From G963665925 sp963676345 (lineage in GTDB: Bacteria > Bacillota > Clostridia > Peptostreptococcales > Acidaminobacteraceae): 64,000 bases of DNA. The translations under genes and the position numbers were made by a program. The notes under the pieces were generated by a model that saw nothing but the letters and a program-made list of their open reading frames with translations, had not been told where the DNA came from and ran no database searches. Positions 35,662 to 45,112 of this stretch are shown here, one piece after another. The stretch is from contig CAXXTS010000002.1 of NCBI GenBank assembly GCA_963676345.2, positions 372,001-436,000 on the forward strand. The letters are read 5' to 3'. Position 1 is the stretch's first letter. The number at the start of each line of letters is the position of its first letter.

Positions 35662-36085
35662 AACGCCCTCCCTTCCTAGAACATTTTTGTACCTGGTCTG
35701 TGCATTATGAATCTAACAAACAAGTCTTAAAATTACCTTAAAAAATCCATTAGATTTCACTCATTTTTTCATGTTTAAGGCAATCTTAATGCTTTGTTCA
35801 CAGCTCGTACACAATAGCTCATTTTCAGATTTCTTATTCCATCCATATACAATCAGAACTTCATATGCATTGCATTCGTTCAAAATTGCTCTATAAATAA
35901 AAACTGGAGTGTATGCCTTATGCTCCACTCCAGTTTACTTGAAAACGCATATTCACTTATAAAAAAAGACCTGCTCTTTCCAAGATTAGGATTGGCACAG
36001 ATCTAAGTGTTCCATTGTTTAATAATGTTGTTTCATAATGTTGTTTAATAATATTGTTTTTAATGTCAGCAAAGTTATACGCGTA
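35662..36085. other. 424-bp intergenic region between two ABC operons
   Basis: It holds the terminator at 35901-35936 for the operon ending at 36086 and the promoter region of the MacB-like operon. A 40-codon minus-strand stretch (35883-35761, TTG start) reads as a CNA...CTSCEQ zinc-ribbon-like peptide, but it has no ribosome site and only a weak case for expression. Near 36018-36060 the sequence AATGTTGTTT recurs in short imperfect copies. Confidence 0.4.
35901..35936 (-). terminator. Terminator of the TetR-HlyD-ABC operon
   Basis: AAACTGGAGTG pairs with CACTCCAGTTT (11 bp) and is followed on the minus strand by TTTATTT. It lies about 150 nt after the last gene, so a longer 3' end is expected. 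Confidence 0.8.
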
Positions 36086-37210
36086 TTATTCCAGTGTCTT
36101 CCTAAAACTCAATGACGAGATAATCAGCAAGATGACAGTCAGTATCCCAAGCGCAATGGTATCTTGTATTAGATAAACAAACCCAGCACCCTTTAAAATA
36201 ACATTTCTTAAAATATTCATGAAGTAGGTAACCGGAAGCAAATACCCTGCTAAATAAATTGGCGTAGGCATGGCTTCTCTTGGAAACATAAACCCTGAAA
36301 GTATGACACTTGGCAGTAGGAATAAAAGTGCCATTTGCATTGCCTGTGCCTGATTGTCTGCAATGGTTGAAATCAGCATTCCAATCGCAAGGGCACACAT
36401 AACAAAGAGTATCCCAAGAACAATCAGAAGCATAAGCGACCCTTGAATGGGCACTTCAAACCACCAAGTTCCAAGAAAGAGGGCCATTAGAAAATCCACC
36501 GTACCGATGATGACATAAGGTGCCATTTTTCCAACAATGAGCTCAATGCTTTTTATGGGGGTTACTATTAAAAGCTCTATGGTTCCATGTTCTTTTTCAC
36601 GTACTAGAGAAAAAGCTGTCAGAATCACTGTAATATTTTGCATAACCAAGCCAATCAGTGCGGGAATGATGAACTTTGAACTCTCCATGTCTGGATTAAA
36701 CCAAACCTTTGTCCTTACATCAAGCCGGTCCATATTTCCTGACAGATCAAACCCTGAGGACTCTATCAGTTCAAAAACATAAGTTCTGGATAGCATGACG
36801 CTGCTCTGAAGAGCTGTTCGTGCTATAGTCGGATCGACACCGTTTATAATGAGCTGAGTTGTAGATTTTTCGCCTTTTTCAATTTTCATTCCAAAATTCG
36901 CGGGTATGACTAGGGCAACATCCGCTGTATCGTTTAAAATTGCCTGTCGAATTTCACCCGTATTTTTTACATATTTTGTTGGTTCAAAGTAACGTGTTGC
37001 ACTGAACTTATCAATCAATGTTCGACTTTGCTCTGTCTTATCCATATCCAGTATGACCATGTCAATTGTATCTACATCGGTATTCACAGCATAGCCAAAA
37101 AGGAGCACAAAGATAATGGGCATAAGCAGGGCGATTACAAGACTGGGTTTGTCGCGCTTGATGTGTATGAACTCTTTTTTAACAACCGAAAACAAACGTG
37201 CTATACTCAC
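36086..37210 (-). CDS. ABC-2 type permease (YbhS/YbhR-like)
   Basis: 374-aa permease with one N-terminal helix (about 23-43), a large extracellular domain (about 45-175) and five further helices from about 180 to the end. This is the ABC2_membrane_3 plan of YhhJ/YbhR exporters. The stop-proximal MQMALLFLLPSVILSGFMFPREAMP motif is typical. It overlaps the ATPase gene by 4 nt. Last gene of the TetR-adaptor-ATPase-permease operon. Confidence 0.92.
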   Translation of the reverse strand: MSIARLFSVVKKEFIHIKRDKPSLVIALLMPIIFVLLFGYAVNTDVDTIDMVILDMDKTEQSRTLIDKFSATRYFEPTKYVKNTGEIRQAILNDTADVALVIPANFGMKIEKGEKSTTQLIINGVDPTIARTALQSSVMLSRTYVFELIESSGFDLSGNMDRLDVRTKVWFNPDMESSKFIIPALIGLVMQNITVILTAFSLVREKEHGTIELLIVTPIKSIELIVGKMAPYVIIGTVDFLMALFLGTWWFEVPIQGSLMLLIVLGILFVMCALAIGMLISTIADNQAQAMQMALLFLLPSVILSGFMFPREAMPTPIYLAGYLLPVTYFMNILRNVILKGAGFVYLIQDTIALGILTVILLIISSLSFRKTLE

Positions 37211-38016
37211 TCATCTGCCTCCTCTCTAAGAAGAAACTTCAACTCATCATAAGAACTCATTACTTTGTTGCCAGTCACTTCTTCCTCATACTTTATAAAT
37301 ACATCTTCTAAATTATTTACACCAAGGTCTTCAATAATGCCTTTAGGCGTCCCTTGGCCAATTACATGCCCCTGAAAAACAAAGGCCACTTCGTCGCAAC
37401 TTTCAGCTTCATCCATATAATGTGTCGTTACCAGGATGCTAATGCCCTGTCTTGAAAGCCTATATATAATTTCCCAGAAGATACGTCTGGATACAGGGTC
37501 AACGCCTGCTGTAGGCTCATCCAGTATAAGCAGTTCCGGCTTATGAATGAGGGTACACCCCAGTGCAAGTCGTTGCTTCCAGCCACCGCTTAAAGTCCCT
37601 GTAATTTGATTTTTCCGCCCCGTAAGACCTGCCATATTGACAATCTGGTCAATACGCTGCTCAACATGTTTTCTTTTTACATTGTATATTTCCGTATAAA
37701 ATTTCAGATTTTCATAAACAGTTAAGTCCTCATACAAACTAAATTTCTGGGACATATATCCAATATGATTCTTAATGATTTCAGCGTCTTTCACAATATC
37801 GTATCCGAAAACACGTCCAGTTCCTGATGTGGGCCTGAGCACACCGCAGAGCATTCTAATCAGTGTGGATTTTCCCGCTCCATTTGGCCCTAAAATTCCA
37901 AATATTTTTCCCCTAGGAATATTTAGAGTTATGCCCTTAACCGCTTCCAGTTTGCCAAAGGATTTATGCAGGTCATGAATCTCTATCAGATAATCCGCCT
38001 TATGCATCTGAATCAT
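37207..38016 (-). CDS. ABC transporter ATP-binding protein (YbhF-like)
   Basis: 269-aa ATPase with Walker A GPNGAGKST, signature LSGGWKQRLALG, Walker B LLILDEPTAGVDP and TTHYMDEAE. It overlaps the adaptor gene by 17 nt and the permease by 4 nt, so translation is coupled. The set resembles enterobacterial ybhFSR, except for a single ATPase domain and one permease gene (which would form a homodimer). Confidence 0.93.
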   Translation of the reverse strand: MIQMHKADYLIEIHDLHKSFGKLEAVKGITLNIPRGKIFGILGPNGAGKSTLIRMLCGVLRPTSGTGRVFGYDIVKDAEIIKNHIGYMSQKFSLYEDLTVYENLKFYTEIYNVKRKHVEQRIDQIVNMAGLTGRKNQITGTLSGGWKQRLALGCTLIHKPELLILDEPTAGVDPVSRRIFWEIIYRLSRQGISILVTTHYMDEAESCDEVAFVFQGHVIGQGTPKGIIEDLGVNNLEDVFIKYEEEVTGNKVMSSYDELKFLLREEADE

Positions 38017-39022
38017 CTCCTAAATAGACATCGACAAGCATGCCCGGTTTCAGAGCATGATTTTCATCTACTATGCGAATACGAACTTCATAAACCACCT
38101 CTTGCCTGTTTTCCTTTGACTCCAAATTCTTAGGTGTGAACTCCCCCTCTGAGGCTACGTATTCTATCTGTCCCACTAGCTTTAAGGTCGTATCGTAGTC
38201 AACACCAACTCGAACTTCGCCACCCACTTCCACTCTGTGAAGATTTTTCTCTTCAACATAAATGCGTACGGTTGTGCTCTCTAGGTCTACAATATCAGCA
38301 AATTTATTCAGTGCAGCATACTGCTCTCCTTCATTAAAATATAAGGTTTCCACAGTTCCCTTGTGTTTTGCTGTAATCTCTGCATTAGAAATTTTGTCTT
38401 GAACCGCCGCCACTGCCCAGTGCGCTGCTTCGACGCGACTTTTAGCAGACAAGACTTCTTCCTCTGTCGCCCCTTCAAGAACCAGGTTGAGTTGCTCCTT
38501 CAAGAGACTTCTTTGGGCCGAAGCTTGTTCAAGTCTTGAAGTGGCATTGTCCTTTGCAAGTGCAGTATCATCTAACTCTTGTCTTGATGCAGCACCGCTT
38601 TCAAAGAGCTTACTGGTCTTATCATAGGTGTCTGACACATGCCTCAATTGATCTTTCAAGATCATAACCTGATCATCTTGCTGGGCTATTTGTTGGTATA
38701 TTTGATTGATTTCTTCTTGTCTTGCCCCTTTTAAAATACGGTCTAAATCTGCTTGAGCCCCCGCCAAAACGGCTTCAAGTCTCTTCTTTTCAATGGATAA
38801 GGCCTCTGTATCAAGACGGCCAATTTTATCACCAGGACTTACCGTTTGGCCTTCGTCGATGTATATTTCTTCAATCTCACCAGATACCGATGTCATAACG
38901 CCGTATTTATCACTTTCAACGGTTCCTGTATAATAATTGGGTATTTGTGCTGTACAGGCAGTCATTATAGATAAAATAAGTGTCCCTGCCAAAATCAGCT
39001 TCAATACTCTTTTTACATTCAT
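38000..39022 (-). CDS. HlyD-family adaptor lipoprotein (YbhG-like)
   Basis: 340-aa membrane-fusion protein. Lipobox MTAC near Cys23 predicts lipid anchoring. The lipoyl half IYIDEGQTVSPGDKIGRLDTE is followed by an alanine/glutamine-rich coiled coil (about 75-205) and the returning half VETLYFNEGEQ and a barrel domain. It lies 2 nt after the tetR gene and precedes the ATPase. Export substrates of relatives include drugs and cations; this one is unknown. Confidence 0.9.
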   Translation of the reverse strand: MNVKRVLKLILAGTLILSIMTACTAQIPNYYTGTVESDKYGVMTSVSGEIEEIYIDEGQTVSPGDKIGRLDTEALSIEKKRLEAVLAGAQADLDRILKGARQEEINQIYQQIAQQDDQVMILKDQLRHVSDTYDKTSKLFESGAASRQELDDTALAKDNATSRLEQASAQRSLLKEQLNLVLEGATEEEVLSAKSRVEAAHWAVAAVQDKISNAEITAKHKGTVETLYFNEGEQYAALNKFADIVDLESTTVRIYVEEKNLHRVEVGGEVRVGVDYDTTLKLVGQIEYVASEGEFTPKNLESKENRQEVVYEVRIRIVDENHALKPGMLVDVYLGDDSDA

Positions 39023-39024
39023 AA

Positions 39025-39642
39025 TTACATCCCCTTTAAGCCATTAATAATAATCCGAGCTGATGTGTGTATCATTTCATTAAGTACTTCTTCTGTAATC
39101 GGCTCATTACGTCGTTGCAGAAACTGAACCTGAACGAGTATGCCAATGGTCTGCCCAATTACTGTACGCAGAATCAAATACGCATCAAGCTCCTCAAGCT
39201 CCAGCTTTTTAGAAAGTATGTCTGCCATGTGCTTACCGACACCTTCCAGATTCCCTTCAACCTCAGTTAAGAACAAATTTTTCACTTCTTCATGAAAGTT
39301 GATTTCATAAATGACAATTTTCAACAACTCATAATTATCTTTTATGAGTGTAATTCTGTCATGCATAAGCTCCGCAATCATCTGTTCAGCGCTCATTGGC
39401 CCTGATTTATCAATAATTTCATAGAGTGATTTTGTTGCGATATGACCTGCAAACTCTTTAATGAATTCTGAAGCAACATGCTTTAACAAATCTATTTTTT
39501 TAGGAAAATATCTAAAGATGGTGCCTTCTGCACATTCGGCTTCCTTAGCGATTTCAGCTGTAGATGCACCAGAATATCCTTTTTGTGAAAACAATCTAAT
39601 GGCTGCGATAATGATTTTTTCCTTTGTTGATTTTTTCGCCAT
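39025..39642 (-). CDS. TetR-family transcriptional regulator
   Basis: 205-aa repressor. Residues 7-55 are the TetR helix-turn-helix (AIRLFSQKGYSGASTAEIAKEAECAEGTIFRYFPKK). The C-terminal ligand-binding part is not assignable to a ligand. First gene of the efflux operon, like ybiH/cecR in enterobacteria. It probably represses the operon by binding the 24-bp palindrome at 39728-39751 and is released by a compound the pump exports. Confidence 0.93.
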   Translation of the reverse strand: MAKKSTKEKIIIAAIRLFSQKGYSGASTAEIAKEAECAEGTIFRYFPKKIDLLKHVASEFIKEFAGHIATKSLYEIIDKSGPMSAEQMIAELMHDRITLIKDNYELLKIVIYEINFHEEVKNLFLTEVEGNLEGVGKHMADILSKKLELEELDAYLILRTVIGQTIGILVQVQFLQRRNEPITEEVLNEMIHTSARIIINGLKGM

Positions 39643-39727
39643 ATTCAGGCCTCCATTTCTCTATTTGAAGTATATGTCTATAGGTTTATAAGGGTTCAAG
39701 TACGCATTAGGGTAAAAGGGGCTTGCT

Positions 39728-39751
39728 TAATGAGTGAGTACTCACTCATTA
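39728..39751. promoter_or_regulatory. TetR operator palindrome
   Basis: TAATGAGTGAGT followed by ACTCACTCATTA is a perfect 24-bp palindrome 86 nt upstream of the tetR start. TGAGTGA half-sites are common for TetR-family regulators of efflux pumps. It is the obvious site for autoregulation. Confidence 0.8.
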
Positions 39752-39871
39752 GTATACACCTATCTCCATAAATTGCAATCCCCATTCCTGTTTCATATTT
39801 CCTAATAGGCTTTGTAATCGCCCTAAATTTACTCGTCATCTGAAGAAAAGCCTAAGCAGTTCTCAGTTTTT

Positions 39872-39982
39872 CAAGTGGGGCGTCCCGCCCTATATGTTAA
39901 AAAAGAAAAGGATTCAGTCTTGTGTGCGTAAAGCTGAACCCTTTTCTTTTTAACATGGAATTCATTATCTTTCCTAAAAAAA
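39872..39982. repeat. Degenerate palindromic element, copy D
   Basis: GGGCGTCCCGCCCTATATG (cf. GTCGCGCCATATA of other copies) precedes a hairpin of about 22-bp arms, 39895-39917 with 39934-39955, one mismatch, loop of 16 nt. The right flank ATTATCTTTCCTAAAAAA resembles the CTTTGTCTTTTCCGTAAAG of copies A and B, and directly after it comes the terminator of the minus-strand symporter gene. It accounts for most of the 409-bp gap 39643-40051; no gene is seen. Confidence 0.6.
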
Positions 39983-40018
39983 ATGCGTCAATTGAGGACT
40001 CAATTGACGCATTTTTTT
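39977..40018. terminator. Terminator of the 2HCT symporter gene
   Basis: A perfect 20-bp stem, AAAAAAATGCGTCAATTGAG with its complement, loop GA, T-tract on both strands. It can work in both directions. Confidence 0.92.
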
Positions 40019-40051
40019 TAATCTTTATATATCGTTTTTATAACTTAACTA

Positions 40052-41359
40052 TTAAAAGAACATTCCAAGTAAACTTGTGGCGACAATGAGCATAAAAGCA
40101 CCGCCAATTCTCGATGATATTTGAGCAAATGGCATGAGTTCCATACGTTCTGAAGCCGAAAGCACCGCCACATCACCTGTACCACCCATATTTGCCATAC
40201 ATAGGCCGGCTGTAATTGCCGCTTCAATTGGATAAAATCCAAGGAAGTGACCCGCAATACCAGACCCAATGACCGCACCCGATACAGTTACAAATACAAG
40301 CACCACATAAATCAAACTAAAGGACTCAACCACTGCATTAAGGTCTGTGTAAGCAACACCGATACCAACAAGCAGTGCTGGTGTAAAGTTCTTCATAACG
40401 AATCTGAACCACTGGTGGGCAGATTGTTCATATTCCGATGGAACAATACCCAGTACTTTTACAATTGCAACCGAAATAATCATCAGTGCATATGAGTGAA
40501 TTGGCAAGAACTTAGCCAGAAGCTTTCCAAGTGCAAAGAAAGCGGTTGCCATTAGAACACCCTGTCCCATTTTTTCGAGTGAAATCGCATGCGTCTGTTC
40601 TTCTTCAACTGGCACAACATCTTGGTTCTTCATAAGACGGCCATTTCCAGACAGCATTTTCTTTTTCTTTCCTATACGATTCAACATGCCGCCAATGACA
40701 ATTGCTGTGGCATTACCAAGAGCAAGTGCTGGCACCATTTTTGACATAAGCAGGGCTGGATCAACAGAAAGTGCATCACCGAATATCTGTGAAAGTGGTA
40801 CAGCACCCGCACCCATTCCACCACCCATGATTGGAATACCTACATACATAACCGCTTCAGAAAAACCATATCCTAAAAGCATACCTGCTAGACCTACCAT
40901 TAGAAGCGCTGTTGCTACCCCTGTAATAATTACGGGTAGGTACCTTACAGCGGCCTTAATGAGAAGATCGCGGCTCATACCTAAAATGGATCCTGTAATT
41001 AGGGCTGCAATATAAAAACTCAAAAATCCTTCGCCCTTCATAAAATTAACCATGATATCTTTTGCATATTCAGGAATCACACCATAAGTAACCAGCGCAG
41101 CTGAGGCAAAAATAATGACAATCGGACCACCACCAAGATAATCTTTCACACCAGGTGTCCTGTTCCCTACTTCATTTAATACAGCACCAATAATCATCAT
41201 GAGCGGTAAAGCACCAATCATCCCCTTAGGCAGGGCATTCAGATAAACTGCAGCTAGTGTAATGACTGACAGGACGCCAAATACCCCCACTGACATGCCC
41301 ATCAGTTTAAACGTAGATTTACTCTCCAGCCGCTCTTCAATAGCAACATTTGTGCTCAT
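40052..41359 (-). CDS. 2-hydroxycarboxylate symporter (CitS/MaeN family)
   Basis: 435-aa secondary transporter with 11 or so transmembrane segments. The two re-entrant GGxG loops of the 2HCT family are visible: PIMGGGMGAGAVPLS (about 185) and NMGGTGDVAVLSA (about 400), the second near FLGFYPIEAAI. It takes up malate, citrate or lactate with Na+ or H+. It lies 26 nt after a malic enzyme gene and next to a CitA/DcuS-type two-component system, so malate is the likely substrate. Confidence 0.93.
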   Translation of the reverse strand: MSTNVAIEERLESKSTFKLMGMSVGVFGVLSVITLAAVYLNALPKGMIGALPLMMIIGAVLNEVGNRTPGVKDYLGGGPIVIIFASAALVTYGVIPEYAKDIMVNFMKGEGFLSFYIAALITGSILGMSRDLLIKAAVRYLPVIITGVATALLMVGLAGMLLGYGFSEAVMYVGIPIMGGGMGAGAVPLSQIFGDALSVDPALLMSKMVPALALGNATAIVIGGMLNRIGKKKKMLSGNGRLMKNQDVVPVEEEQTHAISLEKMGQGVLMATAFFALGKLLAKFLPIHSYALMIISVAIVKVLGIVPSEYEQSAHQWFRFVMKNFTPALLVGIGVAYTDLNAVVESFSLIYVVLVFVTVSGAVIGSGIAGHFLGFYPIEAAITAGLCMANMGGTGDVAVLSASERMELMPFAQISSRIGGAFMLIVATSLLGMFF

Positions 41360-41385
41360 TATTACTCCCCCTTTTTCAATAAGTG

Positions 41386-42558
41386 TTATACCCGCGCTAC
41401 TTGACTTCTTTTTGCCGCTTCTTCAACGGCTCTTGCTACAGACTCTGCCACGCGTTCATCTAGTGGATTTGGAATCACATAATCCGCACGAAGTTCATTT
41501 GGTTCGATGACGGATGCAATGGCCTGAGCTGCAGCAACTTTCATTTCTTCGTTTATATCACTTGCACGTGCATCCAGTGCACCCCTGAAGATTCCTGGAA
41601 ACGCAAGGACATTGTTAACCTGGTTTGCAAAATCGGATCGTCCTGAGCCAACCACTACAGCACCCGCTTGCAGCGCCAAATCTGGCATAATTTCAGGAAC
41701 TGGATTTGCCATGGCAAACACGATGGCTTTTGCGTTCATTGAACTTACCATGTCTGGGGTTACAACATCTGGGGCAGAGACCCCAATGAAAACATCTGCT
41801 TGCTTCATGGCGTCTTCAAGTGTGCCTTGCTGGTTATCAGGATTTGTGCTCTGTGCCAAAGCTTCCTTGAGCCAATCATTTTTTTCATCGCCTCTGTATA
41901 CAATACCCTCTCGTCCGCATACGAGTATGTTCCTAGCGCCCATTGCAATGAGTATTTTTGTAATGGCCGAACCGGCTGCACCCGGCCCATTGACAACAAT
42001 TTTCACATTCTCAATGGCCTTGTCTACAAATTTAAGTGCATTGATCAGTGCTGCTGATACAACAACCGCTGTTCCATGCTGATCGTCGTGAAATACTGGA
42101 ATATCCAGTCGCTCTTTCAGTTTTTGTTCGATTTCTATACAGCGCGGCGCTGAAATGTCTTCTAAGTTAACCCCACCAAATGTCGGGGCGAGCTTAACAA
42201 CCAAATCAACAATCTCATCCACTTCTTTTGTATCAATACACACTGGAAAGGCATCCACATTTGCAAAAGCTTTAAAAAGGACTGCCTTGCCTTCCATAAC
42301 TGGCATGGCTGCCTCGGGACCAATGTCGCCAAGTCCGAGTACCGCTGTACCATCTGATACAACCGCAACCAAATTGCCTTTTGACGTGTACTTGTATACG
42401 TCCTCCTTGCACTCTGAAATTCTACGACAAGGTTCTGCAACACCTGGTGTATAAGCAGTACTTAAGTCATGTTTGTCTTTTAAAGCTACCTTTGAAACAA
42501 CTTCAATTTTCCCCTGCGCCTTTTCATGCATTTCCAGCGCCAGCTCTGAGTAATTCAT
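41386..42558 (-). CDS. NAD(P)-dependent malic enzyme
   Basis: 390-aa malic enzyme (malate to pyruvate and CO2). STAYTPGVAEPCRRI (tyrosine), VLGLGDIGPEAAMPVMEGKAVLFK (lysine), NLEDISAPRCIEIEQ metal site and VNGPGAAGSAI nucleotide site are intact. The length matches the short form without a phosphotransacetylase domain. I chose ATG 42558, with AGGAGG 7 nt upstream. It is co-transcribed with the 2HCT symporter downstream, forming a malate uptake and decarboxylation pair. Confidence 0.95.
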   Translation of the reverse strand: MNYSELALEMHEKAQGKIEVVSKVALKDKHDLSTAYTPGVAEPCRRISECKEDVYKYTSKGNLVAVVSDGTAVLGLGDIGPEAAMPVMEGKAVLFKAFANVDAFPVCIDTKEVDEIVDLVVKLAPTFGGVNLEDISAPRCIEIEQKLKERLDIPVFHDDQHGTAVVVSAALINALKFVDKAIENVKIVVNGPGAAGSAITKILIAMGARNILVCGREGIVYRGDEKNDWLKEALAQSTNPDNQQGTLEDAMKQADVFIGVSAPDVVTPDMVSSMNAKAIVFAMANPVPEIMPDLALQAGAVVVGSGRSDFANQVNNVLAFPGIFRGALDARASDINEEMKVAAAQAIASVIEPNELRADYVIPNPLDERVAESVARAVEEAAKRSQVARV

Positions 42559-42672
42559 TTTAAGCCTCCTATACCTTCTCTTCATTTCCTTACCATCGTA
42601 ACGCGGAAAACCTTTGCCGTCTGTTTTTCTAAATATTCAAAACATTAATGCAAATAAGAAAGGTTTTGACAA

Positions 42673-43353
42673 TTATTTGTCAAAACCTTTCTTCTTATAC
42701 ATATAGGATGGTCGCCCCCGTAAACCATAGGCCATTTCAATTTCAACCTTTCCCGTTTTTTCCATATATTCTAGGTACCTTCGCAGAGTCACCTTAGACA
42801 TGTCCATCACTTCAGCAATTTCCTCTATGGTCACAGGCCCTTCAAATTGATTTATACACTTTTTAACCCGATCCAGTGTGCGTTCGTGCAGCCCCTTAGG
42901 CAGTACAACGTGTGCTTTATTTGCTGTATGCTTATAAATTTCGTCCAGTGATTTTTGATCCAGCGCATCTGCTTTTTCAGCAAGTCCCTTGCGGAGCTTA
43001 TAGGCTTCAAGCGCTTCATTTAACCGACTGAATTCAAAGGGTTTTATTAAGTAATCTACTGCACCGTAGCGGTAGGCGGTTTCAACCTGCTCAGATTCAC
43101 GCGCCGCTGTTATGAGTATGACATCAATCTGCTTCTGGCTTGATCTAAGTTCTTTTAGAAACTCCAGACCATTCATTTGCGGTAGATATACATCTAAAAA
43201 AATCAGATCTGGACACACTTTATCAATTTCTTTAAAGGCCGCCTTTGCATCAAGGGCAACCGCTGTACAGGTAAACTCTGGATTGTCTTCTATATACCGT
43301 TTGTGTATTTCTGCAAGCATTGGATCATCTTCTACAACCAGCACTTTCCACAT
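42673..43353 (-). CDS. Response regulator, CitB/DcuR/MalR family
   Basis: 226-aa regulator. The receiver has VEDDPMLAEIH, the phospho-acceptor Asp in LIFLDVYLPQMNG and Lys in YLIKPFEF. The C-terminus is a helix-turn-helix, GPVTIEEIAEVMDMSKVTLRRYLEYM, followed by a winged segment. ATG 43353 lies 1 nt after the kinase stop and has GGGGG upstream. In Bacillus, MalR of this group activates the malate symporter and malic enzyme; the same set is adjacent here, 114 nt on. Confidence 0.93.
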   Translation of the reverse strand: MWKVLVVEDDPMLAEIHKRYIEDNPEFTCTAVALDAKAAFKEIDKVCPDLIFLDVYLPQMNGLEFLKELRSSQKQIDVILITAARESEQVETAYRYGAVDYLIKPFEFSRLNEALEAYKLRKGLAEKADALDQKSLDEIYKHTANKAHVVLPKGLHERTLDRVKKCINQFEGPVTIEEIAEVMDMSKVTLRRYLEYMEKTGKVEIEMAYGLRGRPSYMYKKKGFDK

Positions 43354-43354
43354 T

Positions 43355-44923
43355 TTATTTCCCCCTTTTGAAAACAGCTGTTGCTTCTGTCCCTTGACCA
43401 ATTTGACTCTCGATCACCGCCGAACCTTCGTAACGCTCTAGTGTCTTCATAACGAGGTCAAGCCCAATCCCAGCTGACCCAGGCTTGGTCGTAACACCGC
43501 GTTGAAAGGATGATACAATTTGATCCTTTTCCATTCCCGGACCATTATCGACGACCTGGCACACGACTTCGTCATCGATAGACCGGATATAGACCTGCAC
43601 TTCGCCATGTCTTTTGTTTGACCTTGAAATGGCCTCAATTGCATTCTCTATTAAATTTCCAATCACCACTATTAAATCGTCATCTGGCACACCGCAGTCG
43701 AGTTCAAGCATGCTGTCTTCAGTCAGATAGAGCTCTATCCCTTCCTCTTTGGCTCGATTGAACTTTCCAAGAAGGAGTGCACTAATAGTCGCGTTTTTTA
43801 TTTTTCCTGAAACCATCCGCCGAATGTTTTCATTATCCGACTCCACATCTCTAATGTATGCCCGGGCTCTATCATACTGCTCCAGCTGAAGAAGACCCAA
43901 AAGTACATGCATTTTATTTCTAAACTCATGTACATTGGCTCGCAGCGCATCGAGGATAATTTTAACCCCCGTTACCTCTTCAGCCATTTTTACAAACTCA
44001 GTACGATCAAGGAATGTAGCCATCGCCCCAACTATTTGACCCTCTTCGAGGATTGGAATACGGTTGGCAAGGATGTGTGTTCCTGCAAATGCGCGCTCTT
44101 TTCCAAGTTCTGAAACACCTGTTTCCATAACCCGAATAAGACCTGTGTCAGGAAAAACATCTTGAACAGGCATCCCTACCACATTTTCACCAGGACCCCC
44201 TAAAATTTCAATAGCAGACTGATTGATCAAGGTAATATTTCTTTGAAGGTCTATTGCAATAATGCCTTCGCGTGCTGTTGAGAGTATCCCTTCTTGATTT
44301 CTATAAAGCCGCGCAATTTCATTAGGCTCCAGGTTCAAAAGGCTCTTTTTAATAGATCTGGAAATGAAAAATGCACCAATACTCCCGAGCAGGGTTCCCC
44401 AAAATGCATAAATAGCAAAGTTCTTCTCCATTTGACGCCGTTGTGCAAGCACTGCGTTGTACATGTGTCCAGTCATAATGAACCCGACCTGATCACCTTC
44501 ATAAAAGACCGGTGCGAATGCGCGCACAGACTGACCAAGCGTCCCAGTTGCCACCGATGTGTAACTGATACCCTCTTCAATGACGCGCACTTCATCTCCG
44601 CCGACAAATTGCTCTCCCAGACGACTGTCATTTGGGTGTCCATACCGAATAGAACTCATGTCAGCTACTGTAATGATATCCACATCTTCAAGCGTTTGAA
44701 GGAGTGTCTTGACATAAGGCTGAATGCTTTCAGAAGCCCCCTTGCTAAGGCCTTCCTTTACAATATCACTCTCAGCGAGCGACTGGGCAACATTCATCAA
44801 ATTCATTTCCATAGCCGCTTCAAAACGCTTATACTCCCATTTTCCAACCAAAATACCACTGATTGTGAGCGTTAACATAATGAGTACAATGGTCATTACA
44901 GAGAGTTTTGTATAAAGTTTCAC
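43355..44923 (-). CDS. Sensor histidine kinase, CitA/DcuS/MalK family
   Basis: 522-aa kinase. TM1 (about 8-28), an extracellular PAS/Cache-like sensor (about 30-168), TM2 (about 170-190), a cytosolic PAS (about 208-310), the SpoB-like dimerisation helix with VHEFRNKMHVLLGLLQL, and HATPase_c with NLIENAIEAI, DNGPGM and GIGLDLV. This family senses C4-dicarboxylates or citrate outside the cell. With the response regulator, malic enzyme and 2HCT gene it forms a full malate-response module. Confidence 0.94.
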   Translation of the reverse strand: MKLYTKLSVMTIVLIMLTLTISGILVGKWEYKRFEAAMEMNLMNVAQSLAESDIVKEGLSKGASESIQPYVKTLLQTLEDVDIITVADMSSIRYGHPNDSRLGEQFVGGDEVRVIEEGISYTSVATGTLGQSVRAFAPVFYEGDQVGFIMTGHMYNAVLAQRRQMEKNFAIYAFWGTLLGSIGAFFISRSIKKSLLNLEPNEIARLYRNQEGILSTAREGIIAIDLQRNITLINQSAIEILGGPGENVVGMPVQDVFPDTGLIRVMETGVSELGKERAFAGTHILANRIPILEEGQIVGAMATFLDRTEFVKMAEEVTGVKIILDALRANVHEFRNKMHVLLGLLQLEQYDRARAYIRDVESDNENIRRMVSGKIKNATISALLLGKFNRAKEEGIELYLTEDSMLELDCGVPDDDLIVVIGNLIENAIEAISRSNKRHGEVQVYIRSIDDEVVCQVVDNGPGMEKDQIVSSFQRGVTTKPGSAGIGLDLVMKTLERYEGSAVIESQIGQGTEATAVFKRGK

Positions 44924-44993
44924 CTTAAGCCCCCCTGCCTATTTTTGTTAAAAGATGATTTCATTATAGCAGATTCATTTCTTTAAAATAAAA

Positions 44994-45069
44994 AAATCCC
45001 CAACCACAGTACGTCACCCGGCACGCATTTATCAACGCGAACCCAGTGTAATACATCAGTTGGGGATTT
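44994..45069 (-). terminator. Terminator of the pan operon (long loop)
   Basis: AAATCCCCAAC pairs with GTTGGGGATTT across a 54-nt loop, followed on the minus strand by TTTTATTTT. The long loop is unusual and may contain extra stems. Confidence 0.75.
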
Positions 45070-45112
45070 GAATTTTATATAAGATACTTGCGGCGATTGA
45101 TCAACACGGCAA

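Noticed and set aside
35761..35883. 40-codon zinc-ribbon-like gene on the minus strand
   Set aside because: CNA...CTSCEQ looks protein-like but the start is TTG with no ribosome site and no homolog is recognised; kept only as a note in the intergenic entry.
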